Assembly: GCA_963767645.1 (NCBI GenBank)
Contig: CAVYEW010000018.1
Location: forward strand, 496,001-560,000
From: DATFDN01 sp963767645
GTDB lineage: Bacteria; Pseudomonadota; Alphaproteobacteria; Acetobacterales; Acetobacteraceae
Length of the DNA stretch: 64,000 nt
Direction of reading: 5' to 3'
In this document: positions 17,270 to 28,275 of the stretch, in pieces
How positions within the stretch are numbered: position 1 is the first letter of the stretch
How the letters are laid out: every line of letters begins with the position of its first letter
The notes under the pieces: generated by a model
Databases searched by the model: none
What the model was told of the DNA's origin: nothing
What the model saw: the letters and a program-made list of their open reading frames with translations, nothing else
Position numbers and translations under genes: made by a program

Positions 17270-17685
17270 TTACCCTTCCTGTCCCTGGGCCGTGGTAGGC
17301 GAGCCGTGGGTCTCCAGATCGCGCAGGATGGGGCACTCCGGACGGTGATCGCCGTGACACGCATCCGCCAGATCCTGGAGCGCGTCACGCATGGCCGTGA
17401 GTTCGGCGATCCGGTGCCCCAGCTCGGCTGCGTGTTCCAGCGCCAGCTCCTTCACCTCTCGGCTGGGCCGGCCTTCCTGCCACAACGCGACCAGTACGCG
17501 GATGCGCTCGATGGGAAAGCCGAACTCGCGAGCCCGGTGGATGAACCGCAGCGTGTTGACATCGGCGTCGGTGTACACGCGGTAGCCCGCGTCCGTCCTT
17601 CCGGCGCGGGGAACCAGGCCGATGCTCTCATAGTAGCGGATCATCTTGGCGGAAACGCCCGATCTCTTCGCAGCCTGTCCGATGT

Positions 17686-17689
<4 letters not shown>
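17270..17689 (-). CDS. cueR: Copper-responsive MerR-family regulator CueR
   Basis: The 139-residue regulator has the MerR winged helix at the N-terminus (MNIGQAAKRSGVSAKMIRYY), a long dimerisation helix and the metal loop with Cys111 and Cys119 (CHGDHRPECP). The cysteine spacing matches CueR, which binds Cu(I), Ag(I) or Au(I). The frame is open from 17707, but ATG 17689 matches the family start and overlaps the copA stop by 4 bp (ATGA). It therefore lies behind copA in one operon and presumably controls the two operator-like sites between copA and copZ. Confidence 0.93.
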
Positions 17690-19911
<2,222 letters not shown>

Positions 19912-19939
19912 GACCGGCCTCCAATCAGCCGGGAGATGG

Positions 19940-19964
19940 GGTTTACCATGATGGGAAGGTCAAG
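19940..19964 (-). promoter_or_regulatory. CueR-type operator/promoter for copA
   Basis: On the minus strand TTGACC (19964-19959) starts a MerR-type promoter, and the imperfect dyad ACCTTCCCATCATGGTAAACC (19960-19940, written here as 21 positions) lies where the long MerR spacer would be. Half-site ACCTTCCCAT matches known CueR sites. It is 29 bp upstream of the copA ATG. The dyad is imperfect on the distal side. Confidence 0.55.
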
Positions 19965-19977
19965 ACCCGCAGCGGCC

Positions 19978-20000
19978 TTGACCTTGCCAGGTGGGAAGCA
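19978..20000 (+). promoter_or_regulatory. CueR-type operator/promoter for copZ
   Basis: On the plus strand TTGACC (19978-19983) overlaps a dyad ACCTTGCCAGGTGGGAAGCA (19981-20000), again with the CueR-like half ACCTTGCC. A weak -10 would fall near 20003. It is 35 bp upstream of the copZ ATG. Together with the minus-strand copy it suggests that each divergent copper gene has its own activator site. Confidence 0.5.
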
Positions 20001-20034
20001 CCGATCTGCACCGCAGGTTCAGGAGGAGGGTCCG

Positions 20035-20253
20035 ATGCTTCGCCTCAAGGTTTCCGGCATGACCTGCGCGCATTGCGTGTCGGCGATCACCAAGGCGGTC
20101 GCGTCCGTTCCTGGGGTCAAGGAGGTTTCCGTCGACCTCGAACGCGGCGAGGTGGCGATCAAGGGAGCGCCCACCGAAGAAGCGGTGCGGGACGCCATCA
20201 CCGAGGAGGGATACGAGGTCCGGGAAGCGGCTGCGCGCGAGCGGGACCGATGA
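20035..20253 (+). CDS. copZ: Copper chaperone CopZ (heavy-metal-associated domain)
   Basis: The 72-residue protein is a single ferredoxin-like HMA domain with the metal motif MTCAHC (Cys11, Cys14) followed by VSAITKAVASVPGVKEVSVD. It would carry Cu(I) in the cytosol to CopA. ATG 20035 follows AGGAGGAGGG; the longer open frame upstream only shadows copA. It is divergent from copA-cueR, separated by 123 bp that hold two CueR-like sites. Confidence 0.92.
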   Translation: MLRLKVSGMTCAHCVSAITKAVASVPGVKEVSVDLERGEVAIKGAPTEEAVRDAITEEGYEVREAAARERDR

Positions 20254-20408
20254 TCCCGGATTGGCTCCGTGATCTGTCCATCGCGTGAACTGGTGGCTTT
20301 TCCGGGCGGGCCTTAAGGAACGATGTGAGACAGCCCGGGTCGGCACTGTCCGCTCGCCCATGCTCGCCGCGCCTGAAGTTGTGGAGAGGTACCGGCCTGA
20401 AAGACCTT

Positions 20409-20427
20409 AGGCTCAGGACTCTTTACG
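20409..20427 (+). repeat. Left terminal inverted repeat of the IS5-family element
   Basis: This 19-bp sequence pairs with 21224-21242 in inverted orientation with four mismatches. It starts with the presumed TA target base pair. Confidence 0.75.
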
Positions 20428-20469
20428 CGGCTCGATGAGGTGTGATTCTGGGCGGGTCGGAGGTGTCCG

Positions 20470-21224
20470 ATGTCCGACCTGCCGATGCTTTCTCGGGGCC
20501 AGATGCGCCGGATTGAGCCGCTTTTCCCCCGCTCGCGTGGTCTGCCGCCTATGGCTGACCCGCGCGTGATCAGCGGCATCGTTTACGTCATCCGACACGG
20601 CCTGCAATGGAAGGACGCACCGCGCGGCTACGGCCCGCACAAGACGCTCTACAACCGCTTCGTCCGTTGGAGCCGGCTTGGCGTGTTCGAGCGCATTTTC
20701 GCGGCCCTCGCGGCTGAGGGTGGCCCGCCCGAGCGGCTGATGATCGACGCCACTCACCTCAAGGCGCACCGTACCGCGGCGAGTCTGCTCAAAAAGGGGC
20801 TGCTCCGCGACGCATCGGACGCACCAAGGGCAGGCTGAACTCCAAGCTCCACGCCGTCTGCGACGGGCAAGGCCGGCCGCTGGTCCTGCTGCTCACCGAA
20901 GGGCAGATGAGCGACCACAAGGGGGCCGCGATCATGCTGCACGCGCTGCCGGCCGCGCGCGAGTTGATCGCCGATCGCGGCTACGACAGCGACCGCTTCC
21001 GCGCCGCGCTGCTCGGGCGCGGGATCGAGCCATGCATCCCGTCCGCCCGCAGCCGAAAGCGCGCGCTGCCCTACGACAAGGCGCTATACCGCCAGCGCCA
21101 TCGCATCGAAAACACGTTCGGCCGGCTGAGGGACTGGCGCCGCCTCGCGACCCGATACGACCGGTGCGCCCACACTTTCTTTTCGGCGGTCTGCATCGCA
21201 GCAGCCGTCACATTCTGGCTCTAG
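20470..21224 (+). CDS. IS5-family transposase, two frames joined by -1 frameshifting
   Basis: The first frame (20470-20838) has the DUF4096-type N-terminus (GIVYVIRHGLQWKDAP, then MIDATHLKAH with the first catalytic aspartate). At AAAAAGGGG (20791-20799) a -1 slip leads from LLKK into GAAPRRIGRTKGRLNSKLHA, the conserved continuation. The second frame then supplies ADRGYDSDRFR (second aspartate) and RQRHRIENTFGRLRDWRR (catalytic glutamate). The DDE triad is complete, so the element may be active. The slip is normal for this IS group and does not mean decay. Confidence 0.87.
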
Positions 21225-21242
21225 TAGTGCGTCCTGACCCTA
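21224..21242 (-). repeat. Right terminal inverted repeat of the IS5-family element
   Basis: Read on the minus strand it is TAGGGTCAGGACGCACTAC, the partner of 20409-20427. It begins at the last base of the transposase stop codon. Confidence 0.75.
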
Positions 21243-21259
21243 GCTGATGCGATGAAAAG

Positions 21260-22025
21260 TCACCGAAAGGTTTGGAAGAAGCAAACGGAAAAAAACGACC
21301 TACGCTCAAACTCTGGTAGGGCATAACATAACCGCCAAGGTGACCAGAATAGATTGCTATGCTGATAAGCATGGCGGTTAAAGAATTTTGCATAGCCATT
21401 TCTTAAATGAGGAGGAAGCCAATGACAAAAAGGCAGACAGGTGTCATGAAAGACGACAGGGGAGGCTTCATTTGGTATAGTGATTACAAGCGTGGTATTT
21501 GAAATACGTCCAAGTTCTCGCAATATTTCTGGTTTATTGCTCACATGCTCTATGACTTCGATACAAAAAACGAAATCCATTGATCGATCTCCGAGAGGAA
21601 GTTGTTCTACACTCCCGAAACCCCATCTTATTCTGTTGGCGACCCCCCACGGTCTCAGCGATTTTCCTGGCTGCTTGCATCCTAGGTTCGTTTATATCAA
21701 ACGCATAAACATCAGCTTCGGTATGCAGAGCAACAGCAATCGCAAGCCAGCCATATCCTGTGCCGACGTCTGCTACTTTTGCTTGGCAAAAGCTTTCAGG
21801 AAAATTTGGTATCTTAGAGATATTTTTACAATAAAAACTAAGTATATCGTTTAAATTTAACATAGCATATTCACTGTCCTTAAAATGAGGAATCTGGCGA
21901 ATATTCTCTATCTGACTCTCTGTCAAAGAGCAAATTGGACAGAGCTTTTCTGATTGAGTTTTGAATATTTTAGAGACTGCGTTTCGGTGTAACCTTTCTG
22001 ATCTTGCTATCGTCTGTGAGCGCAC
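21260..22025 (-). pseudogene. AT-rich SAM-dependent methyltransferase, frameshifted
   Basis: Two minus-strand frames together form one class I methyltransferase. The first (from GTG 22025) has a CPIC metal-like pair and SAM motif I VADVGTGYGWLAIAVALH. The second holds the following acidic and post-I motifs (MDFVFCIEVIEHVSNKPEIL). The reading breaks at a C/G run of six (21643-21648); with five bases the protein would read AETVGVANRIRWGFGSVEQ without interruption. The 3' end stops 18 bp from the IS inverted repeat and may be truncated by the insertion. The base composition is clearly more AT-rich than all neighbours, which points to horizontal transfer, for example from a polysaccharide locus. 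Confidence 0.75.
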
Positions 22026-22230
22026 TGTTAAAGCCTCCGCGAATCCTGCATCAGCTTATGAGGGTTTCCATTAAGAAGTTGTAACTACTTGGTATGACGG
22101 GGATGCGTGGGAGTTTCTGCAGCCGTGTACGCTGAGCGCCCTGGCGAGGGGCGTCCGGCATGAGGGCGAGCTCTAGTCCGATTGACGAGTTCGCCCCAAA
22201 TTACCGAGAGATGGTCATCATCATCAAAGC

Positions 22231-23111
22231 TCAACGCAAACACCTCTCGGATCGCGACAGAAAAAGCTTCAGCAGCGGTGAAGGGTTGGTTCGGCTGTAG
22301 CCGAGGGCGAGATCGATTTTGGGAGCGGTGCCGTGAAGCGGCCGATCCACGACCGACGGCGGCAGCAGCCGTCGCGCATAGTCGGGAAGAAAACTCACCC
22401 CATGACTCGACAGCACCAGCGAGATCACCATCGGCAGGGTCTCGGCTTCATGAGCCGGCGTGACCGAGACGCGGGAATGCGCCAGATACTCATCTATGAC
22501 CCGCCGCAGCGCCGGAGCGTAGCGTTTGGGAAAGCTGATGAATGGCTCGGCGAGGATCTCGGTGAGTTGGATCGATGTGTGCGCGGCCAACCGATGATTG
22601 GCCGACAGGAGCACGAACAGCTCCTCCTGGGCAACCAACCGGAAGTCCAGTCCCTGCGCCTCATGATCCGGCCTGAGAAATGCCACATCCATCTTGCCGC
22701 CGAGGAGCGCCTGCATCAGTTCGGGTGACGAGGCGCTGTGAATGGTCAATTCCGTTTTGGCCAACTCGTCACGCAGGATCTCCAGCACCTTGGGAAGCCA
22801 CTCCAGCTCGTAGCCGGTCAAGAAGCCGACGACGAACGGAACCTTGGCCGAGGCGGCCCTACGCGCCGCCTCGGTCGCCGTTGCGACCTGCAGCAGTATC
22901 AACGGGCATGGTCGAGAAGAACGCGCCCCGCCTCGGTCAGCGCCAAACCACGCGGCTCGCGGCGGATCAGCGCGACCCCTAGTTCCATTTCCAGGTCGCG
23001 GATCTGCCGGCTCAGCGATGGCTGGGCTACGTGGAGGCGTCTTTCGGCCGCCTGGGTGAAGCTGCCGAACTCGGCGACGGCGACGAAATAGCGCAGGTGG
23101 CGCAGCTCCAT
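22231..23111 (-). pseudogene. LysR-family regulator, frameshifted after the HTH domain
   Basis: The first 70 codons from ATG 23111 are a standard LysR helix-turn-helix (MELRHLRYFVAVAEFGSFTQ, then AQPSLSRQIRDLEMELGVAL). They end in LLDHAR and a stop near 22902. The effector-binding domain continues in another frame (LILLQVATATEAARRA, then VPFVVGFLTGYELEWLPKVL) to 22231. One missing base at about 22900-22905 explains the break. The gene faces the SDR-MFS pair and was probably its regulator. If the lesion is real, only a DNA-binding fragment can be made. Confidence 0.82.
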
Positions 23112-23173
23112 GCCATGCCTTTCAGGTATGTGGCCAAGCCTACAAAGTCTTTTCCGGCGTTGCTATCGCTCCC

Positions 23174-23188
23174 TAGATCGCGATTCTA
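23174..23188. promoter_or_regulatory. Possible LysR-type operator
   Basis: The near-palindrome TAGATCGCGATTCTA lies in the 130-bp gap between the divergent LysR gene and the SDR gene, 54 bp before the SDR start. LysR proteins bind interrupted dyads with T and A at the ends. Location and symmetry support this, but nothing else does. Confidence 0.35.
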
Positions 23189-23241
23189 CCGGACGAGCTT
23201 GGCCAGTCGGCCGATATCCGGAAGCTATGAGGGATCGACCC

Positions 23242-23988
23242 ATGACCCATCCCGTCGTACTTGTCACGGGCGCGCTGACCGGCATCGGGCGCGCCACGGC
23301 GTTCGCCTTCGCCGGCGAACACGCGCATCTCGTCATCTCCGGCCGCCGGACCGATACCGGCGAGGCACTGGCCGGCGCACTGCGCAAACTCGGCGCTGAA
23401 GTCGAATTCGTGCATGCCGATGTGCGACAAGAGGACGATGTTCGCGGTCTGATCGACCGGACAATCGAGCGATTTGGCCGGCTGGATATCGCCGTCAACA
23501 ACGCCGGCACCGAAGGCAGTCCCGGCCCGCTGACCGAGCAATCCGCGGCAACCTACGCCGCAACCTTCGACACCAATGTCCTCGGTGTGATCCTCAGCCT
23601 GAAACACGAGCTGCGCGTGATGCAAATCCAAGGTCACGGCAGCATCATCAACCTGTCCTCGACGATGGGCCACAAGGGCGCGGCGGGCGCATCGCTCTAC
23701 ACGGCCAGCAAGCACGCGGTCGAAGGGCTGACCAAGGCCGCGGCGCTCGAAAGCGCTGTATCCGGCGTGCGCGTCAATGCGGTCGCGCCCGGCCCGATCG
23801 ACACCGATATGCTCAGCCGATTTACCCGAAGCGCCGATAGGAAGGCCGGATTGATTGCGGGCGTGCCGCTGGGACGCGCTGGCGCGCCGGAGGAGATCGC
23901 CAAAGCCATCGTGTTCTTGGGGTCCGAACAGGCGTCGTTCCTCACCGGCCAAATCGTCTCGGTCGATGGCGGCAAATCCGCCCAGTAA
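23242..23988 (+). CDS. Short-chain dehydrogenase/reductase (glucose 1-dehydrogenase-like)
   Basis: The 248-residue classical SDR uses NAD(P)H to reduce or oxidise a carbonyl/alcohol in the cytosol. The nucleotide site is VTGALTGIGRA, the structural motif VNNAGTEG, and the catalytic set Ser in INLSSTMGH plus Tyr and Lys in LYTASKHAVEG. The C-terminal GQIVSVDGG is usual. ATG 23242 is chosen over an in-frame ATG 15 bp upstream because it gives the normal SDR N-terminus. An MFS pump follows 22 bp downstream. The pair is a common LysR-controlled unit for detoxification, which is inference here. Confidence 0.88.
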   Translation: MTHPVVLVTGALTGIGRATAFAFAGEHAHLVISGRRTDTGEALAGALRKLGAEVEFVHADVRQEDDVRGLIDRTIERFGRLDIAVNNAGTEGSPGPLTEQSAATYAATFDTNVLGVILSLKHELRVMQIQGHGSIINLSSTMGHKGAAGASLYTASKHAVEGLTKAAALESAVSGVRVNAVAPGPIDTDMLSRFTRSADRKAGLIAGVPLGRAGAPEEIAKAIVFLGSEQASFLTGQIVSVDGGKSAQ

Positions 23989-24010
23989 GCCGCGGCGAGG
24001 GAGGCCGGTG

Positions 24011-25516
24011 ATGGAAACGCTCGCTACAACGGCGCCTCGCCCTGACGTCCTGGACCCAAACCGATGGGCCGCGCTGGCAGTGCTGCTGAGCGGTGCCTTT
24101 CTGGCACCGCTCGACTTCTTCATCGTCAATGTCGCCCTGCCGTCGATCGCGACAGGGCTTGGCGCTGGTGCCGCGGAGGTGCAGCTCGTCATCTCCGGCT
24201 ACGCAGTGGTGTTTGCCGCATTCCTGATCACCGGTGGCCGGCTCGGCGACATTTACGGCCGCAAGGTCGTCTTCCTTTCCGGCTTGGCCGGGTTCGCATT
24301 GGCGTCGGCCTGCTGCGGATTTGCATGGTCGCCGCTGACGCTCATTATGTCGCGACTGCTGCAGGCACTCACTGCGGCAGCGATGGCGCCCCAGGCCTTG
24401 GCGTCGATCCAGGCCCTGTTCGCGCCCGGCGAGCGTGGCAGGGCCTTGAGCATTTACGGCGTCACGGTTGGTCTCGCGTCCGTCATCGGCCAACTGCTTG
24501 GCGGCGCGTTGGTGAGCGCCGATATCGGCGGTCTGGGATGGCGGCTTATCTTCCTGATCAACCTGCCGATTGCGCTGGTGGCCTTCGTCGCCGCATTGCG
24601 CCTGCTGCCCGAGACGCACGGCCAGAACCGTCCGCGCCTCGACTTCGGCGGCGTCATTCTGTCGAGCGCGGCGCTCGGCTCCATCGTGGTGCCGCTGGTT
24701 GAAGGACGCGCGCGCGGCTGGCCCTGGTGGACAATCGCCTTGCTGATGACCGCGCCGCTGCTGGTGGTGCTGTTCCGCCACTACGAGGTCCGGGTGGCGG
24801 GGCGCGGCGGCAACCCGCTGCTGGCTTTCGAGGTCTTCGACTCGCCCGGTCTGCTGCGTGGCTTCAGCGCCGTCCTCACGCTCTATGCGATCGCGACCTT
24901 CTTCCTAGTCTATTCGATCTATCTTCAGCGCGCCCTCGGCTTCAGCGCCCTCCAGGCGGGGCTGGCTATCCTGCCATTCTCGGTTGGCTTCCTGGCCGGA
25001 TCGACGGCCAGCTCGGTTGTGGGACGCTGGATGGGGGCGACCGCGCCATCGCTGGGCTTCGTCTTGTCTGCCACTGGCGCTGTCGCGACGGCGACCATCA
25101 TCTCACGGTCGCCGGCGGAAACGCTGCCATCGCTGCCGTTGACGGCGCTGGCACTGGCATTGATCGGGCTGGGTGTGGGCACATCGCTACCCACCATGGT
25201 TCGCGTGATCGCCGAGCGGGTCGAACCCGATCGCGCTGGGCTTGTCGGCGGCCTAGTGAACTCGACGCTGCAGGTAAGCTCGGCCATCGGCATCGCGGTG
25301 CTGGGCGGGCTCTTCTACACGGTGCTCGGAACCCGCACGGACCCGGCGGCCGTCACCCATGCCTTCGCGATCACGCTGCTGGCGATCGCGGCCTGCCATC
25401 TGGGCGGAGCGGTTTTGGCGGTCGGTCTCGGTCAGCAACGGCCGGTTCACCGGCGGTGCTCGGCTTACCCCACTGCGGACGGCTGCGGCGTGTTGTCCCA
25501 GGTTGGGCGCCGCTGA
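24011..25516 (+). CDS. MFS drug-efflux-type transporter (DHA2 family)
   Basis: The 501-residue membrane protein has the 14-helix DHA2 layout. Signatures are motif A (GRLGDIYGRK), the first helix LLSGAFLAPLDFFIVNVALP with the acidic residue typical of proton antiporters, and motif C-like GVTVGLASVIGQLLGGAL. It should exchange protons for a toxic compound at the inner membrane. It probably shares an operon with the SDR just upstream. The last 25 residues after GLGQQRP are polar and may be a non-conserved extension. Confidence 0.88.
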   Translation: METLATTAPRPDVLDPNRWAALAVLLSGAFLAPLDFFIVNVALPSIATGLGAGAAEVQLVISGYAVVFAAFLITGGRLGDIYGRKVVFLSGLAGFALASACCGFAWSPLTLIMSRLLQALTAAAMAPQALASIQALFAPGERGRALSIYGVTVGLASVIGQLLGGALVSADIGGLGWRLIFLINLPIALVAFVAALRLLPETHGQNRPRLDFGGVILSSAALGSIVVPLVEGRARGWPWWTIALLMTAPLLVVLFRHYEVRVAGRGGNPLLAFEVFDSPGLLRGFSAVLTLYAIATFFLVYSIYLQRALGFSALQAGLAILPFSVGFLAGSTASSVVGRWMGATAPSLGFVLSATGAVATATIISRSPAETLPSLPLTALALALIGLGVGTSLPTMVRVIAERVEPDRAGLVGGLVNSTLQVSSAIGIAVLGGLFYTVLGTRTDPAAVTHAFAITLLAIAACHLGGAVLAVGLGQQRPVHRRCSAYPTADGCGVLSQVGRR

Positions 25517-25677
25517 CCGTCGACTAGGCCGACCAGACGACTTTATGGAAACCGCAGCGCAGGTCCGCTCTCCAGGAAGGTGTGCGGAAGACAGATTTCG
25601 CCGAAGTGCGTGGTGCCTGCCCTCCCACGCACGCCGGCGGGGCGCTTCCATCGCAAGGCCGTCAGAAGCCGGTGCGG

Positions 25678-27528
25678 CTACTGACAAGCCAAACACTCCT
25701 CATACTCCGTCCGTACCGGCGGCAGGGTCAGCGGCAGCGTCGCCTCCTCGACCGGTGCGGCCTCGGCGAGCGCCATCGGCCGCACCGCCTTCTCGCTCAC
25801 CGCATCAGCCCGCTGAATCGACAGACTCCGGCAGTAGTAGAGGCTCTTCACCCCCCTCTTCCACGCCAGCAAATGGATCTGATGCAGATCCCGCTTATGC
25901 ACGTTGGCCGGCAGGAACAGGTTGACCGACTGGCTCTGGCAGATGAACTTCGCGCGGTCGGCGGCGTGCTCGACCACCCAGCGCTGATCCAGCTCGAAGG
26001 CGGTCTTGAACACCGCCTTCTCGTGCTCGTCCAGGAAATCGAGGTCCACCACGCTGCCCTTGTTCAGCGTGATGCGCGACCAGACCTCGTCATTGTCCAT
26101 CCCCTTCCGCGCCAGTAATTGCTGCAGATGCCGGTTGCGCACCGTGAAGCTGCCCGAGAGCGTCTTCTGCAGGAACACGTTGGCGGCGATCGGCTCGATC
26201 CCAGGACTGGCGTTGCCGGCGATGATCGAGATCGAGGCCGTGGGCGCGATCGACAGCTTGTGGGAGAAGCGCTCCGCGATGCCGTACTCCTCGGCGTCGG
26301 GGCAGGCACCGCGCTCCTCGGCAAGCACCCGCGAGGCGGCGTCGGCCTGCTCGCGGATGTGGCGAAACATCCGCATGTTCCAGACCTTGGCGATGACGCT
26401 CTCGAACGGCACCATCTGCGACTGCAGGAAGGAGTGGAACCCCATCGCGCCCAGGCCGACGCTCCTTTCGCGCATCGCCGCGTAGCGCGCCCGCTCCATC
26501 CCCGGCGGGGCGCGATCGATGAAGTCCTGCAGCACGTTGTCGAGGAAGCGCATGACGTCCTCGATGAAGCTCGGGTGCTTCTCCCAATCGAACCAGGTCT
26601 CGAGATTGAGCGAGGCGAGGCAGCAGACGGCGGTGCGATCGCGGCCGTGATGATCGACTCCCGTCGGCAGCGTGATCTCGCTGCACAGATTCGAGGTCTT
26701 CACGGTCAGGCCGGCCAGCTTGTGGTGCTCGGGGCGCGCGCGGTTCACATGGTCGGAAAAGACCAGGTACGGCTCGCCGGTCTCGATCCGCGCCATCAGG
26801 ATGCGGATCCAAAGCCCGCGGGCGGAGATCTTGCGCACCACCGAGCCGTCCTTGGGCGAGGTGAGCGGCCATTCCTCGTCGGCTTCCACCGCGCGCATGA
26901 AGGCGTCCGGCACCAGGATGCCGTGGTGCAGGTTCAGCGCCTTGCGGTTCGGATCGCCCCCGGTGGGGCGGCGCATCTCGATGAACTCCTCGATCTCGGG
27001 ATGCGCAACCGGCAGATAGACCGCGGCCGAGCCGCGCCGGAGCGAGCCCTGCGAGATGGCGAGCGTCAGGCTGTCCATGACCCGGATGAAGGGGATGACG
27101 CCGGAGGTCTTGCCGACCGCGCCCACGCGCTCGCCGATCGAGCGCAAATTGCCCCAGTAGCTGCCGATGCCGCCGCCCTTGGAGGCCAGCCAGACATTCT
27201 CGTTCCACAGCGCGACGATGCCGTCCAGGCTGTCGGAGGCCTCGTTGAGGAAGCAGGAGATAGGCAAGCCCCGATCGGTACCGCCGTTCGACAGCACCGG
27301 CGTTGCCGGCATGAACCACATCCGGCTGATGTAGTCGTAGATGCGCTGGGCGTGGCCGGGATCGTCGCCGTAGCGCGAGGCCACGCGGGCGAACAGGTCC
27401 TGGAACTCCTCGCCCGGCATCAGGTAGCGGTCGGACAGCGTGGCCCGGCCGAAATCGGTCAGCAGCGCGTCACGCGAGCGGTCCACCCGGACCTGGTAAT
27501 GGCCACGCACCTGCACTGCATCGAGCAC
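25678..27528 (-). CDS. nrdA: Ribonucleoside-diphosphate reductase class I, alpha subunit (no ATP cone)
   Basis: The 616-residue catalytic subunit makes deoxyribonucleotides. Active-site residues are Cys92 (LPISCF), the radical site Asn280-Leu-Cys282-Ser-Glu284, and the C-terminal shuttle pair Cys612 and Cys615 (CLAC). The GTG start at 27528 has AGGAGG six bases upstream. It is much shorter than enteric NrdA because the N-terminal ATP-cone is absent, so overall activity control by dATP must be missing or done elsewhere. The beta subunit nrdB is not adjacent and not in the window. NrdR-type boxes lie upstream. Confidence 0.92.
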   Translation of the reverse strand: MLDAVQVRGHYQVRVDRSRDALLTDFGRATLSDRYLMPGEEFQDLFARVASRYGDDPGHAQRIYDYISRMWFMPATPVLSNGGTDRGLPISCFLNEASDSLDGIVALWNENVWLASKGGGIGSYWGNLRSIGERVGAVGKTSGVIPFIRVMDSLTLAISQGSLRRGSAAVYLPVAHPEIEEFIEMRRPTGGDPNRKALNLHHGILVPDAFMRAVEADEEWPLTSPKDGSVVRKISARGLWIRILMARIETGEPYLVFSDHVNRARPEHHKLAGLTVKTSNLCSEITLPTGVDHHGRDRTAVCCLASLNLETWFDWEKHPSFIEDVMRFLDNVLQDFIDRAPPGMERARYAAMRERSVGLGAMGFHSFLQSQMVPFESVIAKVWNMRMFRHIREQADAASRVLAEERGACPDAEEYGIAERFSHKLSIAPTASISIIAGNASPGIEPIAANVFLQKTLSGSFTVRNRHLQQLLARKGMDNDEVWSRITLNKGSVVDLDFLDEHEKAVFKTAFELDQRWVVEHAADRAKFICQSQSVNLFLPANVHKRDLHQIHLLAWKRGVKSLYYCRSLSIQRADAVSEKAVRPMALAEAAPVEEATLPLTLPPVRTEYEECLACQ

Positions 27529-27587
27529 GTCCGTCCTCCTGGATTCGCCTGGGCCGCTCCATCTGAATCTCGGAACGGCCGGCCGTC

Positions 27588-27635
27588 AAACTATATATAG
27601 GGTGTCCTTCAGCCAGGAAACCCTAGATATTCTAC
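27588..27635. promoter_or_regulatory. Pair of NrdR boxes upstream of nrdA
   Basis: Box 1 AAACTATATATAGGGT (27588-27603) and box 2 ACCCTAGATATTCTAC (27620-27635) both resemble the NrdR consensus ACACWATATATWGTGT. The same positions are 32 bp apart, three helical turns, as expected for cooperative NrdR binding. They are 60-107 bp before the nrdA start. The rest of the 303-bp gap (27529-27831) shows no other gene. Confidence 0.75.
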
Positions 27636-27831
27636 TCCTGTTGCGCCCTAGCCACGAGTTCGGCAGGACCAACCTTAGCGAAGAAGCAGCGGCCTGCCCA
27701 AGCGCGAACGGGCGCAAACGCAGTTTGTTCTCTTTATGTTCCATAGAGAATCGGGACGCTGTCAATCCCCGGCTTGACAGCGGGACCGGGCCGGCATTGT
27801 CGTGCGGCGGTCCCACGGCAAGGAGGCAGCG

Positions 27832-28233
27832 ATGCCGCTCGATGCGGGCAATGGCGGGCGCGGCGGGTCGGCGCGCAATGTGCTGGGAGGCAGGCTGGAG
27901 ATCTGCTCGCTCCAGCCGCGCACCGGGTTCTATCGGACGGGATGCTGCCATACCGGCCCCGATGACCTTGGCTGTCATACGGTCTGCGTCGAGGTGACGG
28001 AGGCGTTCCTGGCGTTCAGCAAGACGCGCGGCAATGACCTGTCCACGCCGCGTCCCGAGTTCGGCTTCGCCGGCCTCAAGCCGGGCGATCGGTGGTGCCT
28101 GTGCGCCGCCCGCTGGGCTGAGGCAAGGGAGGCGGGCAGCGCACCGGGCGTGGTGCTGCGCGCGACGGAGATCAGCGCGCTCGACTATTGCGCGTTGCAG
28201 GACTTGCAGGGGCATCGGATCGACAAGGCGTAA
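27832..28233 (+). CDS. DUF2237 family protein
   Basis: The 133-residue protein matches the DUF2237 family, with the conserved N-terminus NVLGGRLEICSLQPRTGFYR, the cysteine-rich CCHTGPDDLGCHTVC segment and the GLKPGDRWCLCAARWAEA core. Five or more conserved cysteines suggest metal or redox chemistry, but no activity is known to me. AAGGAGG precedes the ATG. It is divergent from nrdA, sharing the gap with the NrdR boxes, so dual control is possible. Confidence 0.83.
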   Translation: MPLDAGNGGRGGSARNVLGGRLEICSLQPRTGFYRTGCCHTGPDDLGCHTVCVEVTEAFLAFSKTRGNDLSTPRPEFGFAGLKPGDRWCLCAARWAEAREAGSAPGVVLRATEISALDYCALQDLQGHRIDKA

Positions 28234-28275
28234 GTCCGACGCACCTTCTCACGGCGCCAGGTGTTCGGAGCTGTT

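Larger units (their letters stand above)
20409..21242 (+). mobile_element. IS5-family insertion sequence (IS427-like group)
   Basis: The element is about 830 bp. The left inverted repeat TAGGCTCAGGACTCTTTAC (20409-20427) matches the reverse complement of the right end (21224-21242) at 15 of 19 positions. A TA lies at both outer edges, consistent with the short TA-type target duplication of this group. Inside is a two-frame transposase with a slippery A-run. Its right end lies 18 bp from the stop of a broken methyltransferase gene. Confidence 0.85.

Noticed and set aside
20791..20799. Transposase frameshift as a sign of decay
   Set aside because: A -1 slip at an A run is the normal expression mode of this IS5 group, and the joined protein is complete.
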